Below are positions 16,119 to 26,408 of a stretch of DNA of 64,000 nt, in pieces. Both the position numbers and the translations under genes were made by a program. The DNA lies in NCBI GenBank assembly GCA_964427535.1, contig CAYRVF010000002.1, positions 1-64,000 of the forward strand. Reading direction: 5' to 3'. The notes beneath the pieces are model-generated. The model was not told where the DNA came from. It ran no database searches and saw nothing but the letters and a program-made list of their open reading frames with translations. Source of the DNA: CAYRVF01 sp964427535. GTDB lineage: Bacteria; Chloroflexota; Ktedonobacteria; Ktedonobacterales; JADMIN01. Numbering within the stretch: position 1 is the first letter of the stretch; each line of letters begins with the position of its first letter.

Positions 16119-18878
16119 CTACACGTTTTCGTCGTCATCGACCGTGAGGGGCAGCTCGACATGGAAGGTGCTTCCGTGGCCTTCGACGGACTCGAACCAG
16201 ATGCGACCGCCTTGCCGCTCGACGAGCTCACGCGAGAGGTAGAGCCCCAATCCCGTGCCGGTAATGCCGTGTTCCTGGGCGTTGCGCGCACGCGCGAAGC
16301 GGGAAAAGAGCGTCGCCTGTTCGCTCTGAGGAATCCCGATACCAGAGTCGCGGATAGTTACCTCAGCGGCACCACGCTCGCAGAGTACCCGCACCATCAC
16401 CACGATCTCGCCCCCATCGGGACTGTATTTGATCGCATTGCTGACAAGGTTGCCGAGCACTTGCTCCGTCCGGCGGCTGTCGATGTTCGCGACAACGAAT
16501 TCAGGGTCGGCGCTCACCTGTAGTGTATGCCGCTCCGTCGTCACCTGCAGCCGTCGTGCTACCCGCCGGGTAAGCGCGGCCAGGTCGTGCGGCTCAATGT
16601 TCAGATCTAGCCGCCCAGCCTGTAGACGCGCCACATCGAGCAAATCGTCAGTGAGCTCGACGAGCCGCTGCGTCGACTGGTCGATGGCATCGAGCGCCTC
16701 CAGTTGCCAGTCTGTAAGTGGTGCCGCGTCCTTCCCTCGCCCACGCGTCAGCATATCGGCGAATCCACGCACCGCTGCCATAGGGTTGCGTAGCTCATGC
16801 GCGGCAACGGCGATGAACTCGTCCTTCAGCCGCTCGGCGTCCTTGAGCGCGGTGACATCCTGCAGCACCACGATCGCTCCAGGGTCACGGTCCGCGTCTC
16901 CATCGTAAGGTTCTTCCGATCCGAGCGAGAGCCGCAATGTTCCGGGGGCGAGCGCCACGGCGTTAAACAGAATTGGCAGCGAGACGCCATCAGGATGGCG
17001 AATCACCTCCTCATGATGACGCACCGGCTCGCCCGTCCGCAGCGCGCGGATCGTCGCCAGCTCGTCGACTGCCAGCGCGCGACCATCAGGAGCAAGAATC
17101 TGCGTGCCGCTCTCCGCGAGAAAGTCATCCATCGTCTGGCCCTCGCGCCACGAGGCGCCCCACACCTCGTGCGCCGCGTGGTTTGCCAGCACCAGACGCG
17201 CATCGGGGCCGCGCACGAGATAGACACCACTGGGCAGCCCGTCGATCACCATCTGCAAGAGGTGACGTTGCGCATCCGCCGCGGCGTGCGCGCGTCGTTC
17301 TTCAAGCAGCTTGCGGGCCTCGGTCACATCATGCCAGGTGACGACGGCTTCCGTAGGTTCCTGCCCCTCGGCGGCACTCCGCGCGCCAGGAAGCCGCAGC
17401 GCCGATGCCGTGACAAGAAAGTCGCGCGGCTGGGTGGTGTCCTCACCGGCAATAGTGAGCGAGGCAGTCGAGGTTGTGCCGGTGGCGAGTGCTTCCGCCG
17501 CGGGAGTATAGAGCAGAGTATCGAGCGCGTCTTTGCCATCGTCACGCTGTGCGAGCGCATCGCGTAGTTGCTGGGCCGCCCGATTCTCGCGCAGAATCGC
17601 ACCAGAGGCATCCACCAGCAACACACCGTCCGAGATCGTCTGGAAGATGGCGTCGAGCTCCTGCGCACGCGCATGTGCCTGCTGGTAGAGCCGTGCCGTC
17701 TCCAGCGCAACTGCGGCCTGGGCCGCCAGTCCGGAGAGCAACGCCTCATCGGCGGCGGTAAAGCGCCCGGGCTGTTCAGCGCCAAGCAGCAGCCCGCCAC
17801 GCACGTGACCGGCAGAATCGAGAAGGGGGGCCCCGAGGAAGCTGCGCACGATCGGATGTCCACGGGGAACGCCCACCGTGCGTAGCTGCTCTGATGTGAT
17901 GTGTCCCATGGCGTATGCCTGGGCTGCCTCGCGTGCCGTCGTGCGCGCGGATGTGGGGCGAGCGCCCTGCGGCTCCTCATCAGGCGGATGTCCAGAAGCC
18001 GCGGAGAGTGCGTATATGTCGTCCACACGCACCGGCACGCCATTCCGGAAGATCGGGGCCAGCACTCCCTCGCCACCCAGTGGCACGCGGCGGAATAGCT
18101 CCTGCTGCTCGGGCGTGCAGCCCACGACGGCCGCAAGATGGAACAGGCTGCCCTCCGAAGGGACGATAGGATGTCCCAGCGGATCGAACGGGCGCAGCGT
18201 GAAAGCCGCGAAGTCCGCGCTGGTCAGGTCACGCGCGGTGACCGCGATCAAGTTGAGCAGGCGCCCTTCATCGAGCTCGCTTGCCAGTGCCGCGCCGATG
18301 GAGTTGAGCGCGGCGAAGCGTCCCGCCTCGCGTTCGGCGAGATCGCGCCGGTTGGCGGCCAAACCGACCAGCGCGAGTATGAACAGAGAGACGGCGGCCA
18401 GCGTGATTGTCTGGGCAACACGCTCCGCTCCCGTGAACGGGATACCAGATGATGAGGGCAGCATGAGGAGCGTCGAACAGACGAGCTGTAGCAGAATGGC
18501 AGCAAGGCCGTACCGCCACCCCCAATAGTACGCCAGCATTCCAATCAGGGGTAGGTAGATCGCACCAGGGCTGGGGAGTGGCACGCCAAGCGTGATGAGC
18601 GCGAGCGCGACACCCGTTGCCAGCACGCCGCCCGCGAGCAACACAACGAGACCGGAGAGCGGGTGTGCGCGCCAGCGCGTCCCGCGCTCACGCCAGAGCA
18701 GGCCTTGTGGGGAATCCCAGAGTGCGGTGCTCGCGCTGAGCACCCGCCGTAGGCGTGGCGTCGATATCCCCTTGCCTGCCGTGTCTCGTGCTTGGCGAGC
18801 GCCCGTAGTGACCGCATCGCGTTCCGTCAATGTATCGTCGAGGCCCACCTCGGTCGGGGATTGTCGTGAATCCGACAC
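16119..18878 (-). CDS. membrane sensor histidine kinase with GAF and two PAS domains
   Basis: The 919-residue protein has a cytosolic N-tail, about four membrane helices (roughly residues 74-175), a GAF domain (about 190-400) and two PAS-like domains (about 410-530 and 545-670). A HisKA domain follows with the phospho-acceptor H694 in VAAHELRNPMAAVRG, then a HATPase domain with N, G1 (DSGIGIP) and G2 (GTGLGLYLSR) boxes. No receiver is attached, so it must act on a separate regulator; the orphan OmpR-type regulator at 21100 is closest. Its promoter is a canonical sigma-70 one, not a GTGA box, so the sensor is likely made constitutively. The signal is unknown. Confidence 0.93.
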   Translation of the reverse strand: MSDSRQSPTEVGLDDTLTERDAVTTGARQARDTAGKGISTPRLRRVLSASTALWDSPQGLLWRERGTRWRAHPLSGLVVLLAGGVLATGVALALITLGVPLPSPGAIYLPLIGMLAYYWGWRYGLAAILLQLVCSTLLMLPSSSGIPFTGAERVAQTITLAAVSLFILALVGLAANRRDLAEREAGRFAALNSIGAALASELDEGRLLNLIAVTARDLTSADFAAFTLRPFDPLGHPIVPSEGSLFHLAAVVGCTPEQQELFRRVPLGGEGVLAPIFRNGVPVRVDDIYALSAASGHPPDEEPQGARPTSARTTAREAAQAYAMGHITSEQLRTVGVPRGHPIVRSFLGAPLLDSAGHVRGGLLLGAEQPGRFTAADEALLSGLAAQAAVALETARLYQQAHARAQELDAIFQTISDGVLLVDASGAILRENRAAQQLRDALAQRDDGKDALDTLLYTPAAEALATGTTSTASLTIAGEDTTQPRDFLVTASALRLPGARSAAEGQEPTEAVVTWHDVTEARKLLEERRAHAAADAQRHLLQMVIDGLPSGVYLVRGPDARLVLANHAAHEVWGASWREGQTMDDFLAESGTQILAPDGRALAVDELATIRALRTGEPVRHHEEVIRHPDGVSLPILFNAVALAPGTLRLSLGSEEPYDGDADRDPGAIVVLQDVTALKDAERLKDEFIAVAAHELRNPMAAVRGFADMLTRGRGKDAAPLTDWQLEALDAIDQSTQRLVELTDDLLDVARLQAGRLDLNIEPHDLAALTRRVARRLQVTTERHTLQVSADPEFVVANIDSRRTEQVLGNLVSNAIKYSPDGGEIVVMVRVLCERGAAEVTIRDSGIGIPQSEQATLFSRFARARNAQEHGITGTGLGLYLSRELVERQGGRIWFESVEGHGSTFHVELPLTVDDDENV

Positions 18879-18947
18879 TCATAACTCCCGCTGCTGAACG
18901 CGAAGGCGCTACCCGATACGTCGACTCGGCATTCACGCTGTAGCCAC

Positions 18948-18977
18948 ATTGTATGTACCGGCGCCTCACCCTGTAAA
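18948..18977 (-). promoter_or_regulatory. canonical sigma-70 promoter of the GAF/PAS kinase
   Basis: On the minus strand TTTACA (18977-18972), an 18-nt spacer and TACAAT (18953-18948) form a near-consensus promoter, with a leader of about 63 nt to the start at 18878. A single GTGAGG in the spacer is not part of a repeat array. Confidence 0.65.
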
Positions 18978-19164
18978 GCGCGTGACAGGCCATGACAAGC
19001 TGCAGCCTGCTCGAGAGCAGCGAAGAGCGCATTCGGGCGGCGACGCATGAGTGGGGTAGAGAGGTCTCGCCTCGTGCGAACCTCAACTCGTCGCTGGCCG
19101 CGGCTCGTCATAGAAAGGGGAGGGTCTGCATGCAACATCTATTAGAAGTGAACGCACGGATTTT

Positions 19165-19227
19165 GTGACGCGCTTGTGATGTAGGCTGCGCTGCTGAGAG
19201 ATGCCTGTGAGCGATGCTCTGTAGACT
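19165..19227 (+). promoter_or_regulatory. GTGA-box promoter of the kinase/response-regulator operon
   Basis: Repeats GTGACG (19165), GTGATG (19176) and GTGAGC (19207) hold positions 1, 2 and 4; position 3 is poor. The -10 TAGACT (19222) is at the standard offset and lies inside a perfect palindrome. The leader would be about 18 nt. This implies autoregulation. Confidence 0.7.
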
Positions 19228-19235
19228 ACAGAGCA
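19215..19235. promoter_or_regulatory. palindromic operator-like site over the -10 and start
   Basis: Arms TGCTCTGTAG and CTACAGAGCA are perfect inverted 10-mers around A19225. The palindrome covers the -10 and the predicted transcription start of the kinase/regulator operon, the usual place for a repressor operator. Confidence 0.6.
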
Positions 19236-19251
19236 CGGGAAGAGACGATCT

Positions 19252-21072
19252 ATGTCGTCGCGCCTTCCGGTCGCCGGCAGATCGGCGGTGACGCGCAGGG
19301 CAACAGAGCGAAAGCGGCGGACGCGCATGAGAACGCCAGAGCGAAGTTCAGATATCTTCCTGGATGGGGAGCGGCCAGAGGTACTGCGCGAGTTCGCGCG
19401 GCTCGCACTATACGCCGCGACCGATCCAGACAGCACGCTCCAGGCGGTAAGCACAGTAGCGCTAGAGCGGGCGGCCACAGTCTGCGGCGCAAGTCGGGCC
19501 GCATTACTACTCCAGACGGGGACGAAGACGCCCACCGCCTCACGCCCACTCGCGACCATCGAGGTTGAGACATCACTCGCCGTGGCCCTGGGCATGTCTG
19601 CCATGGAGAACGAGACGCACGAGCGCGCCGCGGCCGAGATTCCCTTCGCCGTCATGTGTGACCAGACACACTGGCGCAGCTGGATGTGGCGGCTGAGTAC
19701 GGGGCTCGGCCAGGCGTCCGAGCGCGCGCTCCTATTGCTCGGGTGGCGTGTCGGAACGCCCGCCGAGACAATCGCCGTGGGTGAAGATGCGTTCGTCGCG
19801 CTCGCCGATTCCATCGCCGCCGCGCTGGCCGCTGCCATGGTCGCCGAGCGTATGCGCGATCGGGCGCCTGATCCGCCTCGTTCGGAGAACGAGTGGGAAC
19901 AGGTCTTCGATGCCGTCACCGACCCAATGGCGATTCTGACGCCAGATTTTCGCATTGTACGGGCGAATTCCGCGTACCACCAGATGCTTGGCGCACGTGA
20001 AGATGGCAGGGGGGCCCACTACTGCTTTGAGTCGGCTGACGCCTCACACAGACCCTGCGCGACGTGCCCGTTGCCCGAGACGGTGCGCTCGTCTGAGCCT
20101 CATAGCGTCCGGCAAGACCAGATCATGCGTGATCCGTTCACCGGCCAGACAGGACGTCGGAGCGTACAACGCTGGACATACCCCATCCTCGACGCCGACG
20201 GCGAGGTGCGGCGGGTCGTGGAAGTGCTCAAAGATGTCACCGAGCAAGAGCGCCTGCGGATGGTCGAGGCGCGCGAGTCCGCGCTGCGCGAGACTGACCA
20301 GTTGAAGTCAGAGCTGCTAGGGACGGTGAGTCATGAGCTCCGCAGTCCCCTCGCGTCGATCAAGGGCTATGCTGACACACTGCTTCGTCACGAGCGCCGT
20401 CTCCCGCCAGACGAGCGCCGCGAATTTCTGCGGGCCATTGGTGCGGCCAGTAACCGCCTTGAAGTCATCATCGACCAGCTCCTCGAGATGTCGCAGCTGG
20501 AAACCGGCGCGCTGGTGATGGAACGAGAGCCGGTGGATGTGGTGCGGCTTGCTCGCGAAGCGCTCGGTCGTAGAGAGCAACGTACGCACTCGCCGCCTGA
20601 TCCCGTATTTCAGTTCTCGTTTCGCCGGGACAGGTCCCCCTCAGCGGATGCGGACTCGGCCACACCGGAGGAGGCACCTGCGCGCGTGCGCGGCGACCCG
20701 AGCAGGCTGGCCGAGGTCTTCGACCACCTGCTGGAGAACGCCGTCAAGTATTCTCCTCAGGGAGGACGCATAGAGGTGGTGGTGGCAGACAGTGCTGCTT
20801 CTCTAAGCGATCCGGACGTGCAGCGGCGCGTGCTCATCCTCATCTCCGACTCCGGCCAGGGCATCCCTGAGGAGCACCTGGGCCACATCTTCGACCGCTT
20901 TCACCGAGTCGATACCCGGCTGACGAGAGAGATTGGCGGCCTGGGCCTGGGTCTCGCGGTCTGCAAGCGTATCATTGAGTTGCACGGAGGCACCATCTGG
21001 GCGGAGAGCGCGCCAGGACACGGCAGCACGTTCTTCGTTGAGTTACCCATTGATGAGGAGACCGCTGCCTGA
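19252..21072 (+). CDS. soluble sensor histidine kinase with GAF-like and PAS domains
   Basis: The 606-residue protein lacks membrane helices. It has a GAF-like N-terminal region (about 45-205), a PAS domain (about 220-340), HisKA with H361 in TVSHELRSPLASIKG, and HATPase with DSGQGIPEEHLGHIF and GLGLGLAVCKRI. The PAS domain contains three cysteines in the pattern C-x11-C-x2-CP (YCFE then CATCPL), which suggests a redox or metal-sensitive sensor. GGAAGAG precedes the ATG at 19252; an ATG at 19327 is an alternative. It is followed after 27 nt by the response-regulator gene, so the pair is an operon. Confidence 0.93.
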   Translation: MSSRLPVAGRSAVTRRATERKRRTRMRTPERSSDIFLDGERPEVLREFARLALYAATDPDSTLQAVSTVALERAATVCGASRAALLLQTGTKTPTASRPLATIEVETSLAVALGMSAMENETHERAAAEIPFAVMCDQTHWRSWMWRLSTGLGQASERALLLLGWRVGTPAETIAVGEDAFVALADSIAAALAAAMVAERMRDRAPDPPRSENEWEQVFDAVTDPMAILTPDFRIVRANSAYHQMLGAREDGRGAHYCFESADASHRPCATCPLPETVRSSEPHSVRQDQIMRDPFTGQTGRRSVQRWTYPILDADGEVRRVVEVLKDVTEQERLRMVEARESALRETDQLKSELLGTVSHELRSPLASIKGYADTLLRHERRLPPDERREFLRAIGAASNRLEVIIDQLLEMSQLETGALVMEREPVDVVRLAREALGRREQRTHSPPDPVFQFSFRRDRSPSADADSATPEEAPARVRGDPSRLAEVFDHLLENAVKYSPQGGRIEVVVADSAASLSDPDVQRRVLILISDSGQGIPEEHLGHIFDRFHRVDTRLTREIGGLGLGLAVCKRIIELHGGTIWAESAPGHGSTFFVELPIDEETAA

Positions 21073-21099
21073 GCGCGGCGTGATGAGGAGGTGGAGAGC

Positions 21100-21812
<713 letters not shown>

Positions 21813-21816
<4 letters not shown>

Positions 21817-22748
21817 CGCGACGGACTGGGGAGGACGTGCTCGGGCACGAAGGCCACTGGCATCGTCCCCACGCGCAGGAGCTCCAACGTATGCTCAATG
21901 CGCTCGTCGCGCTGCGGTCGCGTCGTACCTCCCGCAAGCACCACGACATCGGGATGCTGCCGTACCACAGCAGATGCGGACAGGACGGACGCGCTGTCTT
22001 CTCGTTCGACACGCAGCGCGATCGCGCGTTGAGGTTTCGATGCGGTGGCAATGAGCAGAGAGCGTTCAATTGGAGATGTTCGCGGTCGTATGTCGGGACT
22101 CGCGCCCTTGCCTACATGTTGCGTCAGCCTGCCGCTATATGCCCCCGCCAATGTCCCAGCGAGGGCAAGCGGCATGCCCTGCGGGTCGTTGTCTGCCCCG
22201 TCGAGGAAGACGTCTAGCCCAACCTCTGCGTGGTTGAAGGGGTTCTGTGTCTTCGGGCCGAACAACAGCACCGGGATCGTCGCCGCCTCAAGCATATCCG
22301 CCGTCACACTACGTTCTGACGGACGTGCGCGCTCGCCGGTGGCTCGGGTCGCCATGACGATCAGAGCAGCGGGGCCATGGGTGCCCCCATCGACGATCCC
22401 AAGCTCCGCCGGCCACTGAAGGAGACGGCTGAAAACGCGCACACCTCGGCTGCGCAGCGTCTCCTCGACGCGTGCCAGATACAGACTGGCGATGTAGAGG
22501 TGCGCGGATGCTCCGGCGGCGCGCGCCTTGCCCGTGGGCGTCGTGCGCGGGGAGGTCGATGCCCCATACGTCCGGACGAGCATAACCCCCGCGCTGAACG
22601 CTCGGGCCAGATTGATTGTGGGCTCGATCGCATGCTCTGCGAGGGGCGTCCCATCGAGCGGCAATATAAGGCGCCTGATAGGGAGCGCGGCAACTTCAAC
22701 GCGGTCTGTCACTCCGGCGGCGCGCACGGGAAGATTTGGTGTGCTCAT
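21813..22748 (-). CDS. universal stress protein, divergent two-domain form
   Basis: The 311-residue protein opens its first UspA domain at about residue 25 (RRLILPLDGTPLAEHAIEP) and reaches LIVMATRATGERARPSERSV, where the glycine-rich ATP loop is altered. The second half keeps the USP pattern weakly (DVVVLAGGTTRPQRDERIEHTL). ATP binding is therefore doubtful; it may be a non-nucleotide USP. TAGGAGGA lies 8 nt before the ATG. It is convergent with the response-regulator gene and has its own GTGA box. Confidence 0.85.
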
Positions 22749-22845
22749 ACGTCCGTCCTCCTATAGCGTCTTAGCGCCACGGATACTGGCAGGAGCCACC
22801 TCTATCGCTCCGTGCGTTGGCCGGCGGATGTCTTCTTCTCTCTCC

Positions 22846-22909
22846 AGTCTAGGGATACTCACTCTCATGCCTCTCACAGCTCACCAGACGAACCTCACAT
22901 ACCGCTCAC
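22846..22909 (-). promoter_or_regulatory. GTGA-box promoter of the divergent USP
   Basis: Minus-strand repeats GTGAGC (22909-22904), GTGAGG (22898-22893) and GTGAGA (22877-22872) hold positions 1 to 3, with GAGAGT at position 4. The -10 is TAGACT (22851-22846). Confidence 0.7.
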
Positions 22910-22964
22910 GGAACATGCCCGTGCCAGTCGTCCACTGCCCTGAGCTCCTCAATGGCGTGTGCTT

Positions 22965-23028
22965 GTGATGTTGTCGTGATGCGAGCAGACACGGTTGTGA
23001 GGCTGCTGAGAAGCCCCTCCGGTATCGT
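22965..23028 (+). promoter_or_regulatory. GTGA-box promoter of the multicopper oxidase
   Basis: Repeats GTGATG (22965), GTGATG (22976) and GTGAGG (22997) are spaced 11 and 21; the fourth is poor. The -10 is TATCGT (23023). It is divergent from the USP box at 22846-22909 within one 370-bp gap. Confidence 0.7.
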
Positions 23029-23118
23029 TCTCACCGGCGGCCTGATATGCCGCCAGAACCCGCGATTCCCCAAGACAGTACAGGTGGAACTGCGGGCCGA
23101 CTTTGAGGGAGAAACACG

Positions 23119-24342
23119 ATGCCGACCGATCAGACCTCGACCAACTCGGTCCTCGAGCGCTCGCCCGCACCGGCCTCTTCAGACAGTGCATCCATGCCAT
23201 CCGCTGCCTTCTACTCGCCACCTGCGGTCGGCACGGCTGGGCTAGGCCGGGGGCGCGATATGCGACCCACCTGGAAACAGCAGATGACATCGCCGTTAGG
23301 CGCTTTGGTGGTAGCCGTCGTTCTGGTCGGGCTCATCGCGGGATACATGCTCGGCCTGGGAGCGGCAACCGACAGCACGCCAAGCTCAGCGACGGGCACA
23401 TCCGCAACATCATCCGCGGCAAGCTCAGGATCGAATATGAGTGGAATGGGTAGCTCTGACACGACGAGCACCGCGACCGTACCCAATGCGACCCAGGACT
23501 TTGGCAATCAGCCGGCCAAGTATGTGCTCGACGGCGATAGAGCGAAGCATTTTACCTTTACAACTGAGCAGGTCATGTGGTCGCCGGTCAAAGGCGCACG
23601 CGTGCTCGCCTGGACACTCGGCGGTACGGTTCCTGGGCCGACGATCCACATCACCGCGGGCGACCATGTACGCATCACCATCGTCAACCACTTCCCGGAG
23701 GCCACGGCTATCCACTGGCACGGCCTTGAGGTGCCAACCGATGCCGATGGTGTGCCGCCTCTTGGAATGAAGCCAATTGAGCCGGGGCAGAGCTACACGT
23801 ATGACTTCACCGTGCAGGATCAGGACGCAGGCACACACTGGTACCACAGCCACTACGACGACTTGAAGCAGGTGGGCGGCGGCCTGTACGGCGCATTCCT
23901 CGTCGATCCGCGGCCGGGCACACCTGAGGCACAACAGGCCATCCACGCCGACGTCGAGTATTCTGAGTTCATCGGCATGCTGGGGGGTTACTGGGTTCTC
24001 AACGGCAAGAGCTTCCCCGATACCCAGCCAATCGCGGTGCAACACGGCCAAACGGTGCATCTGCGGCTCTTCGGCGCGGATACGCAGATGATACATCCGA
24101 TGCACCTGCACGGGCACACCTTTAGCATTGTCGCCGAAGATGGGCACGCGTTGGCCCAACCCATCCAGAAGGACACAGTACAGGTAGCCCCTGGCGAGAC
24201 GTATGACCTGGTCTTCAACGCTTGGGCAGCACTGGGAAGCGTCTATCCATTCCATTGCCACATCCTGTCGCACCTGATGAATCCTGGCCAGTCCGAGGGC
24301 GAGATGGGCGGCCTGATCACACTCGTGCAGTACGCCAAATAA
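23119..24342 (+). CDS. membrane-anchored two-domain multicopper oxidase
   Basis: The 407-residue protein has an N-terminal cytosolic stretch, one membrane helix (about residues 58-80) and a Ser/Thr/Met-rich linker. Two cupredoxin domains follow with all four copper motifs: HWHGLE, HWYHSHYD, HPMHLHGHTF and the type-1 site YPFHCHILSHLMNPG. These make a trinuclear cluster plus type-1 copper, as in laccase-like oxidases. It should oxidise an electron donor or Cu(I) outside the membrane and reduce O2. A copper nitrite reductase is less likely because of the full HxH set. GAGGGAGAAAC gives the ribosome site. Confidence 0.9.
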   Translation: MPTDQTSTNSVLERSPAPASSDSASMPSAAFYSPPAVGTAGLGRGRDMRPTWKQQMTSPLGALVVAVVLVGLIAGYMLGLGAATDSTPSSATGTSATSSAASSGSNMSGMGSSDTTSTATVPNATQDFGNQPAKYVLDGDRAKHFTFTTEQVMWSPVKGARVLAWTLGGTVPGPTIHITAGDHVRITIVNHFPEATAIHWHGLEVPTDADGVPPLGMKPIEPGQSYTYDFTVQDQDAGTHWYHSHYDDLKQVGGGLYGAFLVDPRPGTPEAQQAIHADVEYSEFIGMLGGYWVLNGKSFPDTQPIAVQHGQTVHLRLFGADTQMIHPMHLHGHTFSIVAEDGHALAQPIQKDTVQVAPGETYDLVFNAWAALGSVYPFHCHILSHLMNPGQSEGEMGGLITLVQYAK

Positions 24343-24384
24343 GGATTACAACGCCATCCGTCATGCAGGTGCCTGCTCCGATGC

Positions 24385-25382
24385 ATGTGGAAATCGAGCC
24401 GCCACGTCCCTCTCGATGCGACAAGTCAGAGGGACGTGCTGTTCGAGGCGATGACGCAGATGACGCAGATGTACGGACCACTCTATGGCTCCGCGCTGGT
24501 GACCTATGAAGCGGCGAGCACGCTTGATCCCGAGAGGATCCGTGCAGAGGCTGAGAGCTACCTCACCACGGTCGCCCAGTCGCCTGAACTCGCCGGTGTC
24601 ACTCTCGAGAAGGTGGCTGTCGAGGGCTACGCGGCCCCGGCGATTCTCGGGGCGATTGACGATCAGCACATTGATCTGGTCGTGCTGTGCAGCTACGGGC
24701 GTACCGGCATCTCGCGCTGGGCACTGGGTAGCGTGGCACAGCATGTCTCACGCCAGTCACCTGTGCCAGTGCTCGTGCTCCGGATGCTGGGCGCGATGCC
24801 AATTGACGCCTCATTGGACACCCACGAGCCCATGCGCGTGCTCGTTCCGCTCGATGGGTCCGAGGAGGCTGAAGCGGTCATCGTCCCTGCCGCGGAACTG
24901 CTTCTCGCACTCGCCAGGCAACAGCCATCGGAGGTGCGGCTCGTGCTGGTCATTGACCGTTTTGCCACCGCTGTGGGCAACGTACCCGAACTGCTTGGTT
25001 CGGGATGCCGAAGGCTACCTGAGCCGTATGGCCGAAGACTCCGAGCGGAGTACAGTGGGAAGCTGCGTGTGACGGATTCGCTGGCGACGGACGTGGATAT
25101 TGCCTCGGCGATCATTGCCGCCGCCGAGCAGACCGACACGGATGAGGCCGTGCCCGCCGGTCGTAGCGACATGATCGCCATGGCGACACACGGCCGGACC
25201 GGCTTCGCGAAGTGGTCGATGGGCAGCATCACTGAGCGTGTGCTCCACGGCACATCGCTGCCGATGCTGATCGTGCGCCTCGAGCACATTTCCGGGGGTC
25301 GGAGAAGACAGCTGAGCCTGCGAAGACGGCGAGCACACCCGCGCGCGAGCAGATCACTGAGTCGTGGCCCGGACTGTTCTAG
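24385..25382 (+). pseudogene. universal stress protein gene with N-terminal loss and frameshifts
   Basis: Two UspA domains are visible, with signatures SYGRTGISRWALGSV and THGRTGFAKWSMGSI. The first domain has lost its beta1-alpha1 part: HVPLDATSQRD runs straight into EAMTQMTQM. Around 24995 the USP-like text moves to another frame (VRDAEGYLSRMAEDSER) and returns near 25055. After IVRLEHI, a G5 run at about 25296 shifts the natural tail (SEKTAEPAKT, ending ESWPGLF) out of frame to a stop at 25382. It follows the multicopper oxidase by 42 nt and probably shares its transcript. Sequencing error could explain the indels but not the deletion. Confidence 0.7.
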
Positions 25383-25594
25383 GCGCCTGTGCCGGAGTTC
25401 GTCGAATGACGGCACTCAGGTGCAGCAATTACACGTCATGTGCGCCCGTACTGGGCAGTGGGCAGGACGATACACCTCCTGCCCGCTGTCTATGTTTATA
25501 GCGCCTTCATGATCTGGCAGTCGCATTGCCACGCGTTCATCCAGTACGCTGCCCGACGAGTCTCTTGCCATGCGAGGAGCCGCTACAGTTGCCC

Positions 25595-25658
25595 GTGATG
25601 TGGCTGTGATGCCGTCGCCTTCCATCGCGAGATCGCTGTGAGACGCGGCCTCTATCCT
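25595..25658 (+). promoter_or_regulatory. GTGA-box promoter of the DoxX/USP operon
   Basis: Repeats GTGATG (25595), GTGATG (25606), GCGAGA (25627) and GTGAGA (25638) are spaced exactly 11-21-11. The -10 is TATCCT (25653). It lies in the 357-bp gap before the DoxX gene, which otherwise holds nothing recognisable. Confidence 0.8.
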
Positions 25659-25739
25659 TTAAGTGTCGGACGGAGGAGTGCATACCTAGTTGGCCACTTC
25701 ACTACACGTGTTTAGGTCCGTCCGCAAGGAGTGATTTAG

Positions 25740-26408
25740 ATGAACGCATCGATTCGGCACATCCAGCCACAGGTCGCGACACAGATTCCCGAGCCGCCGG
25801 TTGCCAGATTCCTCTTCGCCGACACGCGCATGGCGATTGTCTGGCTCGTCATCCGCCTCTACGTCGGCTACCAGTGGTTGAGCGCCGGCTTCGAGAAACT
25901 CACTGGCACGTCAATCTCGTTCGGCAGCTTCGGCGAGAAGTCTCAAGGCGGGGCTTGGGTCTTCACCAACCATGATGGGGCAGCCATAGCGGGCTTCGTC
26001 AAGGGCGCGCTTGCCCAGACCACCGGAGCGCATGCCAGTGTGCAGGGATGGTATGCCAACTTCCTACAAACCTTCGTACAGCCCGATCCCGCACTGTGGG
26101 CGTACCTGATCACCTTCGGTGAGATCGCCGTCGGTATCGGTCTGATCATCGGCATGCTGACCGGCATCGCGGCCTTCTTCGGTGTGGTGATGAACTTCAA
26201 CTATCTGCTCGCCGGAGCGGTCAGCACCAACCCGATTCTCGGCTTCCTGGGCATTCTGCTGATCCTGGCGTGGCGTGTGGCTGGCTACTACGGCGTCGAT
26301 CGCTACCTGCTGCCGCTGCTCGGCACCCCATGGACCGGCTCGCTGACCACCCCTGAGAACCCGCCAGTTACGACTAGCACACCGACACCGCGTCGGGCGA
26401 CCGCGTAA
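25740..26408 (+). CDS. DoxX-family membrane protein
   Basis: The 222-residue protein has four to five helices. The DoxX pattern is clear: WLVIRLYVGYQWLSAGFEKLTG, LITFGEIAVGIGLIIGMLTG, FFGVVMNFNYLLAGAVSTNP. Homologues include the small subunit of thiosulfate:quinone oxidoreductase and proteins of membrane redox complexes. AAGGAGTGATTTAG precedes the ATG. The USP gene at 26531 follows on the same strand, so both are probably driven by the GTGA box at 25595. Confidence 0.88.
   Translation: MNASIRHIQPQVATQIPEPPVARFLFADTRMAIVWLVIRLYVGYQWLSAGFEKLTGTSISFGSFGEKSQGGAWVFTNHDGAAIAGFVKGALAQTTGAHASVQGWYANFLQTFVQPDPALWAYLITFGEIAVGIGLIIGMLTGIAAFFGVVMNFNYLLAGAVSTNPILGFLGILLILAWRVAGYYGVDRYLLPLLGTPWTGSLTTPENPPVTTSTPTPRRATA

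Noticed and set aside
19083..19955. 290-residue minus-strand frame opposite the kinase gene
   Set aside because: It is Ser/Arg/Ala-rich with no family features and lies antisense to a clear histidine kinase gene.
23119..24342. Copper nitrite reductase (NirK)
   Set aside because: The protein has the full set of HxH pairs for a trinuclear copper cluster, which fits a laccase-like multicopper oxidase.
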